In this document: positions 1-10,975 of the stretch, one piece after another
Numbering within the stretch: position 1 is the stretch's first letter
Layout of the letters: the number at the start of each line of letters is the position of its first letter
Source of the DNA: Lumbricus terrestris
Taxonomy: Eukaryota > Annelida > Clitellata > Crassiclitellata > Lumbricidae
Direction of reading: 5' to 3'
Length of the DNA stretch: 64,000 bases
NCBI GenBank assembly: GCA_949752735.1
Contig: OX457044.1
Location: 10,359,229 to 10,423,228 of the forward strand
Notes under the pieces: generated by a model
The model's input: the letters and a program-made list of their open reading frames with translations, nothing else
Databases searched by the model: none
Told to the model about the DNA's origin: nothing
Translations under genes and position numbers: made by a program

Positions 1-192
1 TCTGTCTTCATGTATATCTCCGTCCTTTTATCTGTCTATGTCTGCATATAAATAAATATATATTATGTATGAATTACATATAATTATCTATATATGTCGT
101 ATATAATATAAATATATAAATATAAGTATACATGTACATCCGTATGTTTGTTGGATTTGAATCATGTGCATGGATGTAATAAAACTGTCCAC

Positions 193-196
<4 letters not shown>

Positions 197-278
<82 letters not shown>

Positions 279-305
279 GTTATTATTATTATTATTATTA
301 TTATT
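197..305. repeat. (ATT)n microsatellite
   Basis: A nearly pure run of TTA triplets with one G interruption. It reads as poly-Leu in one frame, which is not a gene. Confidence 0.95.
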
Positions 306-750
306 GCGATATTATTATTGCGAGGCTAATAACTCTAACCTGAATTATTGTTCTAGTTTTCATTCTCATATTATTAAATGATGAGTTGGAGGACAATACC
401 TGACCCAGATAATTAATTGTTTCACAATAATAATTAATTAATAATCTCTAAGACCTTGAGGGAATGCGGTACCTCAGGCCAAACTAATGACAGTATAGGC
501 CTAATATTAAACTAACAGAAGCTATAGTAATGAGGAAATAGTAGTAATAATAAAATAATAATAATAATAACTGGGCCTAACGGCCGCCACATAACAGTAG
601 CCTAGCTGGACCATTTTTTGTCTCCAGAATGATTGCAACTGTCTCGGGGAAAAACTAATAATATTTGTAGAAATAATGAAACTAATGTAAATTCTATTTC
701 TTCGATCGAACCCTGGACGTACGTTGTCCTTGAAACACACACAGGCTCCA
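306..750. other. No recognised feature
   Basis: AT-rich unique-looking DNA with short AATA runs near 545-570. No gene or repeat end was seen. Confidence 0.5.
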
Positions 751-990
751 TCTATCGGTAGCCGCCATCACCATCGGCCGCAAAGGCTCACGGGACATGT
801 ATCGACGACGACGGCATCTAAAGCATTCAATGGTCTGCATGTCTCTCTTTCTGAGGAGACTATGCATTACAAGAAGCCATTAGACACGATCGACGCCATT
901 GCCGAGTCTCTGGAGAGCCATGGACCACATGTAGTTCACAGACCCATGAACAGTTACTGCAAAATAATTAATATTAATGCCGCTGACTCA
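751..990 (+). CDS. Candidate exon of an unknown gene
   Basis: After a plausible acceptor (ACACACAG) an open frame gives GSRHHHRPQRLTGHV, then YKKPLDTIDAIAESLESHG and HVVHRPMNSY. The composition and codon choice look more protein-like than the surrounding DNA, and a GTCAGA donor follows near 991. No family was recognised, no partner exon was found, and chance remains quite possible. Confidence 0.3.
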
Positions 991-1045
991 CACCGTCAGA
1001 CGGACAAAGGAACGAACGGACGGACGGAAGGATAGAAGGACCGGA

Positions 1046-1372
1046 GGATGGATGGTTGGCTGGGTGGATGGATGGATGGATGGGTGAATGGATAGATGGA
1101 TGGACGGAAGGCCCCGTCCGCCCGCCCGTCCGTCCGTCCGCCCGGCCGTCCGCCCGCCCGCCCGTCCGGCCGTCCGTCCGTCCGGCCGTCCGCCCGCCCG
1201 CCCGCCCGTCCGCCCGTCCGTCCGGCCGTCCGCCCGCCCGCCCGTCCGCCCGTCCGTCCGGCCGTCCGCCCGCCCGCCCGTCCGCCCGTCCGTCCGGCCG
1301 TCCGCCCGCCCGCCCGTCCGCCCGTCCGTCCGGCCGTCCGTCCGCCCGTCCGGCCGTACGTCCGCCCTGCAC
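1046..1372. repeat. GC-rich CCGN tetranucleotide-derived minisatellite
   Basis: GGAT-type repeats (1046-1110) pass into a CCGN array in which a 36-bp higher-order unit (nine tetramers, GCCGTCCGCCCGCCCG...) repeats about four times from 1180 to 1340. Because it lacks stops, five or six frames are open; these frames are shadows. It stands out sharply from the AT-rich surroundings. Confidence 0.9.
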
Positions 1373-1721
1373 ACTGATGTTTGCCTAATATCGCAAAAAG
1401 CATAAACGTTGGTCCTATGCAGCTATCTTGAATGTAATATCGGCGCAACATGTGAGGTGCCTAAGACGTGTATTATGCTCCATTTCACATTCATGGAATA
1501 TGAATATTATCTCAACTCTATTTTTTAAAGAATTTCAGTGCCCCAGGAAAAAACTCCGCATTTTTTAGTATTAAGATGTCACGGCATTTCAAGAATTGTT
1601 TGTTTTTCCTTGACCTAGGGTCCTAGGCCTATGTCAGACCATTGCTGTTCCAACGGCGGATCTCTTTCATGGTTATAGAATCATAATTATGTTTAGGCCA
1701 TATTTTAGATTAATTTCCAGG

Positions 1722-1925
1722 GCTATTTTAAAGGAATTTTTAGAACTGCACAACCCTTCTTTCCTTTCCCATCCTCTATGGTAAATTACTTCCAATCGGA
1801 GGACAATGACCGTTTTTGCTCATTTTAGCTGTACAAAAGTCAAAAGTGCTTCTACAACTGCACAAATCCATTTAGAACTGCACATTTTGTGTAGGCCTAC
1901 AACTCCACGTTAAAAAAACCTGTTA
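1722..1925. repeat. Dispersed repeat V, copy 1
   Basis: Shares with 27277-27500 the ordered words GGAATTTTTAGA, CTGCACAACC, TCCCATCCTC, ATGGTAAATTA and several ACTGCACA repeats. The class is unknown; no coding potential or terminal repeats were seen. Confidence 0.6.
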
Positions 1926-1930
1926 ATTTC

Positions 1931-2539
1931 TATCTCTATAGCATAAGGCCTAGCCCGGCCTACACAGGGCCAATCTAGCCTCTAGGTGTGCAAACGATAA
2001 ATAAGCAGTAGCCTATCTTGTCATTTGGATATGATAGAATTTCCGATAAGTTATTTCTTATGTAAGCTCAGCTTACACAGGCTAGGTCAACCAATAGGCC
2101 TAATTAAAATGCCAACATTAGGCTGATCCTATACATATAGGTTGATTCTTGAAACTCCAATAACGTTGGCTCCACGTCCTAAGCTGTCCCTCTGGCGAAT
2201 TCAATATAGACTAATTTCGCGTATTGCAGAGTGCAGGTGTATTCAACTCAGACCGACTTTCTCTATTATTTTTTTTCTCGCCCGATGTATAAATGATATT
2301 TAAAAGCAATAATAAAAGCTTTGTTGTTCAGCAGGAGAGGAACCTGGAGAAATAAGAACTTGGGCAGCATTGAACAATTTAAGATTAAGCACCATCAAAT
2401 CACGTGAGATGCTCATTGTCCATGGACGACAATGGTAAGTTGTACCACCACCACCACCACCTCTTGACATGGAAGGGGTTGCCTCAACGGTTATTCTTGG
2501 TTTTACTATCAGTGATGACCTCCGTGCAACCTTTCGCGT
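1931..2539. other. Unannotated DNA rich in AGGCCTA words
   Basis: Repeated TAGGCCTA/TAGCCTA words are dispersed here as elsewhere in the window. No gene or element boundary was recognised. Confidence 0.5.
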
Positions 2540-2751
2540 TTGTATGTATGTGCACTTGTTATAGCGCCCCTTCAAGCAGACTACTCAGAGGCGCTCCCGA
2601 CTGCAGAGTGGACACTGCATCGGAGTTTCACGCCGAAGCGTGAGCAATTGTGAGTGAAGGACTTACCCAAGGTCCCTACGCGGCGACTTGAGGTGGATTC
2701 GAACCTTCTGACTTCAAGGCAAAGACGCCACCACTACACCACCGGGCCCCA
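2540..2751 (-). mobile_element. tRNA-derived SINE copy 1
   Basis: Read on the minus strand it begins GGGGCCCGGTGGTGTAGTGG (A-box-like) and has AGGTTCGAATCC-type B box (plus-strand GGATTCGAACCT near 2693). It ends in GGGAGCGCCTCTGAGTAG...TTGAAGGGGCGCTATA, the same 3' tail found on L2/CR1-like LINE fragments of this window. Known logic: such SINEs borrow the reverse transcriptase of the LINE whose tail they share. Confidence 0.85.
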
Positions 2752-3649
2752 CATGTTGAACAATGTGCTTACTCTGCACTTCCAACTTACTAGTTATCAC
2801 ATCGGTAGGCTATAGGACAATTTCATAGTGCAAGAACTTCAGAAGTTCAGAACTAACACAGTATGCACGAGAACTATAGCTCTAGACCACTTCTACAGGA
2901 GAACAAGACTTTTGATTCAAGACAGTTTCCAAAAGTCAAAATATGACCATGAGATGGAGATTATAAAAAAAAACCTATCCCGAGACATCATGAGATTGAG
3001 AGTCTGAGACTATCTTGATAGCATGCAACTCTTAGTTCTTAGGCAATCTTTTGGTGCTTCAGAGATGCAGTGGTTTAGCGGTGTATGTTCTGTGTCTTGT
3101 GACACCGACAGCGTCCTAATGGACAGTTCCTCGTAAAATTCTGATACCCGACACTCTTCAAAACATTCCTGTTACTAAAAAAACTTTATTATAGAAACAT
3201 GAAGCCAACAGTCCACACATTAACCCGAAAAAAGAGCAGTTATGTCACAAAATAAAAACCCACAAAATACTTATTAGCTAATAACTAGGCAACTATTTCA
3301 ACCAAGTCGTCAACACAATGAATTGCACGCTGAAAGTAAAATATCATGAAACAATATATTGTCCGGTTAATTATTCTGCGTGATTCATTTTAAAGTACGA
3401 AACATAATAATTGGGTATTGACGAAAAATCACAACGTTAAACTGATAACTATCTGAATAAATTAACTCCCTAAATGCATAGTAGATTTAATCTGCATAGT
3501 TCAGTGATTACAAACGAAAACTAGATTCGTGTTGAATCGAAACAGTCGATGGCTAAACTCTCGGTCAAGTTTGACGACTAACTCTCTCGATTAACTAAAA
3601 TAACAAATGTACGTAATCGTAATCTCTGAATTTATAAAACACTACTCGA
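2752..3649. other. No recognised feature
   Basis: AT-rich DNA without long frames, inverted ends or tandem repeats that I could find. Confidence 0.5.
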
Positions 3650-3960
3650 AAGCCAAGCGCAGGGCACCAGCTTATTCACGAGCACTGTGTCAGAGAGTAT
3701 CTCGAAGGTCATGCTACCAAAGAATCACAGGTGGCAGAGTAGCTGTTAAGTTGGGTGGCGTTTAGGTTGAGGTTTGGAAGGTGTAAGATCGGGTGAGTTG
3801 GGGTAAGAGTTTCTAAAGAGGTGAGACTTTGGTTTTGAATGGAAAGCCCGAGGATTGATGGAGAGAGGAGTCTTGGGAAGGTGATGGTGGGTGACCAGCA
3901 AGGATGGAGGAGTAGCGGAAAATAGCGTGGAATTCATGCGGCAGATCATTTCAAAGTGTC
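3650..3960 (-). mobile_element. LINE 3' fragment, family 3
   Basis: The minus frame has AFHSKPKSHLFRNSYP, resembling the FKxKLKTHLF C-terminus of L2/CR1/jockey reverse transcriptases. The tail with GCAGGGCACCAGCTTATTCAC on the plus strand recurs at 46990 and, more diverged, at 61085. Degenerate. Confidence 0.6.
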
Positions 3961-4360
3961 TGACATGCAGTGTCTCCTACATGCGTAGCAACCATTTTAA
4001 AGGCTGAAGCACATTAAAATAACATTTCAAAGATCACAGGTCTGAAGACCAAATGACTTGCCCACGGCAACAAAGATTATAACGTCATCAAACTTTACTC
4101 ACAGCACTAGAATAGTGTTGAGCCTGATCAACTAAACTTCAACAAAAAACCTTAAAAGAATCTAAAGAGAATTGAAATTGACTAATTTAAAACCTAAAGA
4201 GAATACTTCCGATTTTCTTTCGGCCAAAGAAATGAACTCTTGTCCAACGTATTACTATAACGACAATCACAGATGACCTTTAGCCGTGAAGCTATAACAC
4301 TCGGACACAATTTCAAAACAAGGCACACAACTCAACTGGACGAATTTACAAAAAAACAGT
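3961..4360. other. No recognised feature
   Basis: AT-rich DNA between the LINE fragment and the Tc1-like MITE. Confidence 0.5.
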
Positions 4361-4362
4361 TA

Positions 4363-4838
4363 GGGACACCCATAAAGGACGTCCATCGAAAATTACCTAC
4401 TTTGAAACACTCCCTCACCCTAGTCCGCATATAGCAATTCCCTGTCCTACCCTCCCACTCGCTTGGTAACTCTTTGTGGACGTCAAACAATGACCAAAAA
4501 TTTAAAAAACATCATTAACAATGACTAGTCGTATCTTGTTTAAAAGCATGCTATCTAAAATGTCATAATTATACATACCCTAGCATAACTGTCATACTCC
4601 TCTCATTACTCGTGGAGTAAATAATTTTTAAAATGTTGCTATATAAATCTCTATACAAATGAAGTTGACAGCTACTGCTTATAATTATGTCACAGGCTGT
4701 ACTGAAATAACTACGCACCAAATTAACGTGTGGATATTATTACGCACTGGTCGTAACTTCCACCTCTCCTTTTCCCCATTTCGATGCCCCCTCTTTCCAT
4801 TCCCTCTCATTGCGGACGTCCTTTATGGATGCTCCCCC
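4363..4838. mobile_element. TA-flanked inverted-repeat MITE (Tc1/mariner-like)
   Basis: The left end GGGACACCCATAAAGGACGT mirrors the right end (reverse complement GGGGGAGCATCCATAAAGGA). Both ends abut TA dinucleotides (4361-4362 and 4839-4840), as in Tc1/mariner insertions. The 476-bp interior has no transposase, so it is non-autonomous. The superfamily is inferred from the TA site and end sequence. Confidence 0.65.
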
Positions 4839-4942
4839 TAGCCCCACAATATCCTAAAGAAGTAAACAATAAACTCTAGTCAGGTTGCGACGATAAACTC
4901 GGATAATATTCCACGGACTTCTTCTGACGATACACTAAGCAC

Positions 4943-6091
4943 TAGGGAATGTAATCCCGGGGCACTTGCTCAATCCCGGGATTCCGGGATTATAAATGAG
5001 TCAATCCCGGGATACCGGGATCCCGGGATTGGCTTATAATGGCAATTTAAAAAATTCTTAGACATAGTATAATAGTAGGCCAAATACAGTAGGCTACAGC
5101 TTTCTCTTTGCTTTAGGCACTTCAACAGCGATCAATTATGACTCGCGGCAAGGGCTTTAGTCAGTGGTCCATGGCACCAGTGAGGTTTGTTTGAAACTTT
5201 ATAGTGATAGGTCTGCGACCAGTGGCTTCTATCCCCACTAAACAAACAAGTTACACCCCTCTCCTCCCCGCCATTGCCTGCCCTCTCATGTCTCTCCTTT
5301 GACCTAGATTGCCGTGACTTGAGCTCATTTCAGATTCCCCCTCTTTAACTGGGCTTAAGTTGCAATCACTCTGAATAGGGTAATTAACCTCTGCATACGA
5401 CGACCCGGAATTAGGTCAGACGATACGAGGTGACCAATGCACCGAATGACCACAGCGCGAGGAACACAACAGGTAGCATGCTAGTCAAGATTCGCCAGTG
5501 AGTGACTGATCTTGCAGGCTGGCCTAGCTGCAGTCCTCTGATATTAAGGCAGCAAGAACAGTCTGTATGCTGTCCAGGTCCTTTCACTCACCAATCGGCG
5601 CAATTATACGGGCGGGCGGGGGTGTCATCAACACGGGTCAATCGGAGTTAGGCCCTTTGACGTCGCAGGCCTAGTCCGTCAGCTCTGCTAGCATCTGACA
5701 TCTGTTTATCTTCTATCAGTCAACTGAATGGTGTGTGGATGATTGTTGTGGAGGACTCTATAGTCTGTATACATGAACCAAGCAAGGAATGGGAGGGAGC
5801 AAACTGAAACCTCCTGCCTGATCACTCAGAAACGCCTACCTCCAGTCACCCCTCTGGGTTTTCTGCTGGCCACCAGCTTACCTTCATTAGGGCGTCTGCT
5901 TATCCGTCGTTTTGGCGTCTATTGACTGAGGAATTGTTGCAAAATTGGTGAAGTAATTTAGTAAAAAATCCGAATTTTTGGTAATCCCGAAAAACGGGAT
6001 TCCATGTTTGTCAATCCCGGGATTACGGGATTGTAAAATGTCCGGAATTCCCGGGATCCCGGTATTCGGGATCCCGGGATTACATTCCCTA
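4943..6091. mobile_element. hAT element with CTAAGCAC target duplication
   Basis: Both ends read TAGGGAATGTAATCCCGGG, flanked by perfect 8-bp direct repeats CTAAGCAC (4935-4942 and 6092-6099), diagnostic of hAT. Both subterminal regions carry multiple ATCCCGGGAT palindromes. The 1149-bp length and lack of a transposase frame make it a non-autonomous deletion derivative. Confidence 0.9.
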
Positions 6092-6099
6092 CTAAGCAC

Positions 6100-7221
6100 A
6101 TCCATCCATCTTAGCGAAATTATCAACAAACATTCACGATTAATTATAATGATTCATAGAAACAATAGAGCTCTGTACGCAACAAAAAACAGATGGTTTC
6201 ACCTGAAGCAGACAATGTAACGCACACCTGGATTTAATCAACGTCACTTGAGACTACTTCGTTAAAGAACACCTGCATCAGATGACACCACCTATCACCC
6301 ACCTACTGGGAGCAACTCTGGTTGGTGTGCACTGTGGTAGATGCCATATAAATTGATACAATACAATGCCTACCGACCTCCCCGATTCCTCACAACTCAA
6401 ACTCTGCAATGTTTCAGTTGTCAAGGGTGTTTGGGGACTAGTAGGGGACAATCCATTCTTTAAACCTCCTCAGGTCTCAGTTATTAACGTAATTCAAAAA
6501 TATTGGTACGATTAGAAAAACTTTCGTCATTAGGATAATATAATCTATACGATTTTAAATTTAGGATAATGGGTTTTTGAACATTTGACTGTCTTAATCA
6601 ATTTTATGAATGAAATATGTTTATTATTACGTATGTAAAAAAAGCAGATAGAAATTGGTAAAGTAAAGAATATTCTTATCTTATCTTAAAATATCAGAAA
6701 AATAAAATATCACATGAGTCATGTTCTGTTTCAGTTGTTCAGTATACATGTGCAACATGTAAGCAAACATTTGACCCAGATAGATCTGTGATCGTGTATG
6801 TACTCCAATAATATTAAAAAATTTCAATCTCAAGCTCTTTTCTCACACTAAAGCATGACTTTACAATTTAAATTTGAAAAGATTTCAATAACTTTATCAA
6901 ACCAAAGTTATAAGAAATCTCTATACAAATGAAGTCGAACTGTTACTTATACCATTTAATTTTGGCCTAATAATAAAGTTGTGTTATTTGCAGATTAAGA
7001 TAAAATTGCATAAGCAAGGTTTTAAGCCTAAAATGAAGTTTCAGATGAAACAAAGGCAAATTAATTTCCATTTCCGCTTTTTGTCTTTTTTTTCCGTTTT
7101 ATTTTTTCTCTCTGAAAAACGATGTTTTTTCCGTTTTTTATTTTATTTTCATTGTGTTTACATCTATGTCATATACATTCATCATAATCTTCCTACACCT
7201 CTGTTCTACAAACATCGCAGA
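6100..7221. other. AT-rich DNA without recognised gene
   Basis: Mostly AT-rich. A T-rich pyrimidine block lies at 7076-7145. No supported gene. Confidence 0.5.
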
Positions 7222-7272
7222 CATTTTTGGAGTTGGGAGCGCCTCTGAGTAGTAGAAGGGGCACTATAACAA
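7222..7272 (+). mobile_element. Solo L2/CR1-type LINE tail
   Basis: GGGAGCGCCTCTGAGTAGTA...GAAGGGGCACTATAA is the common LINE/SINE tail of this window, in isolation and 5'-truncated. Confidence 0.75.
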
Positions 7273-7735
7273 TTCCTAAATAACTGAATTTGATCCTGGT
7301 TTTCCATCGTTTCAATCAGACAAGCATCTCGGGAAGAGGTGCCACATTTACAATCACGATTATAATCATAAACGACACATTAATCATGTAGCTCACATAA
7401 CCATCGTATGCATAGCCATCATCATCATCATCATCGTCATCCTCACTAGGCAATTAAAAAACAGTTAGGAGGAGGCAAAATCTGCCAAATTGTTCAAACA
7501 AAAACCTTTCAAAACCCAGGCAGTGGGTCATCATCCCTTCGCTTCGAAGATGGAAACAGGGTGTCATCCATCCATCCATCCAGACAAAGAAAGAACAATC
7601 ACAATTTCAATCCAATCAAGGCACAACCGACGCAACATCCTTCCATTCACTGACTCCACCGACTCCAGAAACCTGTCACCACTCATCTAAATCCAGTCCC
7701 TTCCAGACCAGACACTCGCCCGCCTTCAACCGGTT
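7273..7735 (-). other. Downstream region of RASSF, probable 3' UTR
   Basis: Lies directly after the RASSF stop. An ATC triplet run is at 7417-7440 and ATCC repeats at 7568-7580. No polyadenylation signal could be assigned with confidence. Confidence 0.45.
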
Positions 7736-7903
7736 TCAGCTGGTTTTCTTCGTCTTCTTCTCTTCGTCCAGGCCATGCATCTTCCGCTCCAGCTCCCGCT
7801 TCAGCAGCCGGTATTTCATGCGAATCTGTTCGGCGTAACTCAGTTCCTCCTTCGCCAGAATTCGAAGGAAATTGCTCAGCTCTGGCAGCGAAAAAGCCTC
7901 CCA
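7736..7903 (-). CDS. RASSF: RASSF exon 7, SARAH domain and stop (residues 559-613)
   Basis: Begins in phase 0 after acceptor CTTTTCCAG with [16 protein letters not shown] and continues as a charged helix ending KKTKKTS and TGA (7738-7736). Length and heptad pattern fit the SARAH dimerisation helix that binds MST1/2 kinases in family members. Confidence 0.92.
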   Translation of the reverse strand, partial: WEAFSLPELSNFLRILAKEELSYAEQIRMKYRLLKRELERKMHGLDEEKKTKKTS

Positions 7904-10900
7904 CTGGAAAAGATTTCACAAATTGATCCCTAAATTGCAAGGTAATAATAATAATAATAGCAATAATAATAATAATAATAGCAATAATAATAATAATAAT
8001 CATAATAATAATAATAACAATGACGATTTCTATGGCACCGTAACACAGCCATGCCGTTAAAATGGCACTTCGCATACCATGCCAGCAGCAGGACAGGCCT
8101 TACAAAATAAGTCTTGAGTCCAGATTTAAAGGAGTCAACTAAGTTAGCTGCTTGAAGGACGGGAGGAAGACTGTTCCGGCATCTGGGCCGGCAACTGCGA
8201 AGGCGTGGTCACCAAAGCGGGATCTCATCCGACATATGCAAAGATCGCTTTTGTCTTAGTGCATGGGTGCCTGCACACTTCCCCTAACTTGACAAATTTT
8301 TTTAACTAGGCCTACCACCGTACTACTTGTTAAAATTCGCACTAAAACTCTACCGATAAATAAAGTGAAACTGAAAAATTTACATTTGCGAACATCCGTG
8401 AAAATACTCATGCTCTTAAATTCCAGTATTTTTGCATTATTCAAGCTCTTATCATTCGCCTAAAACCTCCACCTCCCTATACATAAAATACCAAATGTCT
8501 ACATGGTAGATGTACAAAGGAATGTTATATTATAAACCAATACATAGATACGGTACGATGTCTAAATAAGAGAAATCCATGTGGCTAGTGGACATCATCT
8601 TAAACATCACAATGAAAAGAACTTCACAATCTTCGTAATTTATAGTAAAAATATACAATTGATCAGAAATTATTAGAGGAGTCGAATTTAACTGTGTGGC
8701 AGCCATGGGTGCCCGCATAAATTTTTGCAAGAGGGGGCAAAACATGATGGTCAGGCTAAAAAAAATTGTAGCAAGAGGTCAAAAAATGCAAAGCAGGGAA
8801 TTAACAACTTGCATGGGTATTTTTCATAGCTGTTTCTTGATGCAAATCTCTCAGATTCACTTTTTAAAATTTCTAATATGAACTGTTTCTTTTTGCAAAG
8901 AAATTTGTTTTAAAAAAGCGAAAAGTATTAGTTCAACGTAATGCGAAGAAATGTGTTATAAACCCCAAAACTAGTAGTGAGAGAAATAGGTTTCAATTTT
9001 CCCCTCCCAATTACCCTTAACCCTCCCCATTACTCTAAACCCCTCGCAACATAAATTCCAGCAATTATGTTGCGAATGATGATCTTCCGCAACTGACCAT
9101 GATTTCTCCGGGATCGTTCTCCTGCAGGACGAACTGACAGCGGTCAAGAAGGTCAAGGCCGCGGTCAGCCCAGCGAAGGCAGAGTTCGAGAGGTCGGTCG
9201 TCATCGGCCAAACGTCGAACAGACGACAGAGTGTTGCTGAGAGGAAGAGAACCAACGACGACGTCTGCGAAACAAAAGACAGAAACAGCGCACGATTGAA
9301 TTGGCGTAATAATTGGTTGTTTACAGAACTTAAATGGTATTTGTTAAGGTCAACGCAATGTAAACTGGAAGGTCTGTGGAAAGAAATTGTATGGGTAAGG
9401 GTCAGAAATAGATCAGTTTGAGGAAGAGTGCAAAAAGTCAGTTCAAAGGAGGGTGAAGAGGTCAATTTTAAAAGAGGGAGCAAAAGGTCAATTCAAAGGA
9501 CAATTCAAAGGAGGGAGAAATGATAAGTTCAAAGGAAGGAGAAATAGTCAATTCAAAGAAGAGAGAAATGGTCAATTCAAAGGAGGGAGCAAAAGATCAA
9601 TGGAGAAAAAATCAATTCAAAGGAAGGATAAAATATCAATTCAAAGGAAGGAGAAAAGGTAAAGTACAAAGTCCTGTAAAACTCCCTGAAGCAGAATGCT
9701 AAAAGTAGGAAACCAAACAGCTTTCAAGCAGTGGACGAAATTGGATAAACAATCTGCCATAATATCAGCCCCAATTTGTGAGTGGGAAGATTTTTTCCAC
9801 AAAACTATGGAGATTTATAAACGTTCAGATGATCAGAACTAAATAGACCACAAATGTGGTGCATTAACATGATAATTATTATTATTATTATTACATAAAT
9901 TTATTACGCGCGCAAGGTCACACCAAAGTGTGAATCTGAGGCGCGGATAGTTAGCCGCCAGAGGAAGATGCAGTTAAAGGTCCATGTGCTTGAAAGCCAA
10001 AGAGAAATAGTGAGTTTTGAGCCGTTTTTTGAAGGTAGGGAGTGAATTTGAGCAACGAAGAGAGAGTGGAAGTAGATTCCATTCTTTGGGAGCAGAGGCA
10101 TGGAATGCACGCGAGCCCATAACAGTTCTGCATCGAGGTTCAACTAAAAGACCCATGTTTGATGATCGCAGGCAACGAGGAGGAATATAAGGAGTAAGCA
10201 GTGACTGAAGGTAGGGAGGTGTTCCGGTAGAGAGGGATTTGTAGGTTAAACAGGCCAATTTAAATTTAATCCTAAACTCGACAGGAAGCCAATGCAGCTG
10301 ATGAAGTAAAACTGAGGAACTTGATCGTAGTGGGACACGCAGCACAACCCGAGCTAAAGAATTTTGGATGCGTTGCAGCCTATGTAGCTCGTAGTCTGAA
10401 ATGCCAACAAAAATCGCATTAGCATAATCAAGGCGAGAGGAGACAAGGGCGCAAGCTAAAGTCTTCGACATATCCTTAGTCAGAGCCGACCTAATGTGGC
10501 GTATTGCCCTGATGTGATAAAAGCAAGATCTACAAAGGTTAGTTACATGCATCCGAAAAGTAAGCATACTGTCCAGGGTAACCCCAAGAGTTTTAACAGA
10601 ATCTGATAACGGTACTGCGGAGCCTGCAAGGTCGATGCTGGAAAATAATAAAAATAATAATTAATCAATGTTGTTCCACGCTGTAGAATGCCTTTTTACC
10701 TTTCGCGTCCTTTTCGTCTTGACTTGCAATGATGCGCTCGTAAAGAGCAAAGCGCTTTGGGTTGTCGGTTATGTTGAATTTATTCAGCAGCGTCTTGATC
10801 ACAAGATTCGTTGTCGTCTCACTGGAAAAGAAGACAAAGAAAAAAAGAGTTACAACACTTGGTGCAAAGTTCACGTCACCACTCAAGGTAACCCTCTTTT

Positions 10901-10942
10901 TTGGCTCTCTGTCTCTGTCTGTCCCACCCCCCTCTTTCTCTC

Positions 10943-10975
<33 letters not shown>

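Noticed and set aside
974..1451. Gly-Arg-Thr and Arg-Pro-Ser repeat proteins
   Set aside because: Artefacts of a CpG-rich tetranucleotide array that lacks stops on both strands.
7683..8075. 130-codon minus frame over the RASSF last exon
   Set aside because: It is in a different frame from the SARAH coding sequence and reads through an AAT microsatellite.
8971..9483. 170-codon minus frame over RASSF exon 6
   Set aside because: Shadow of the real exon. The RA-domain residues appear in another frame between the acceptor at 9265 and the donor at 9097.
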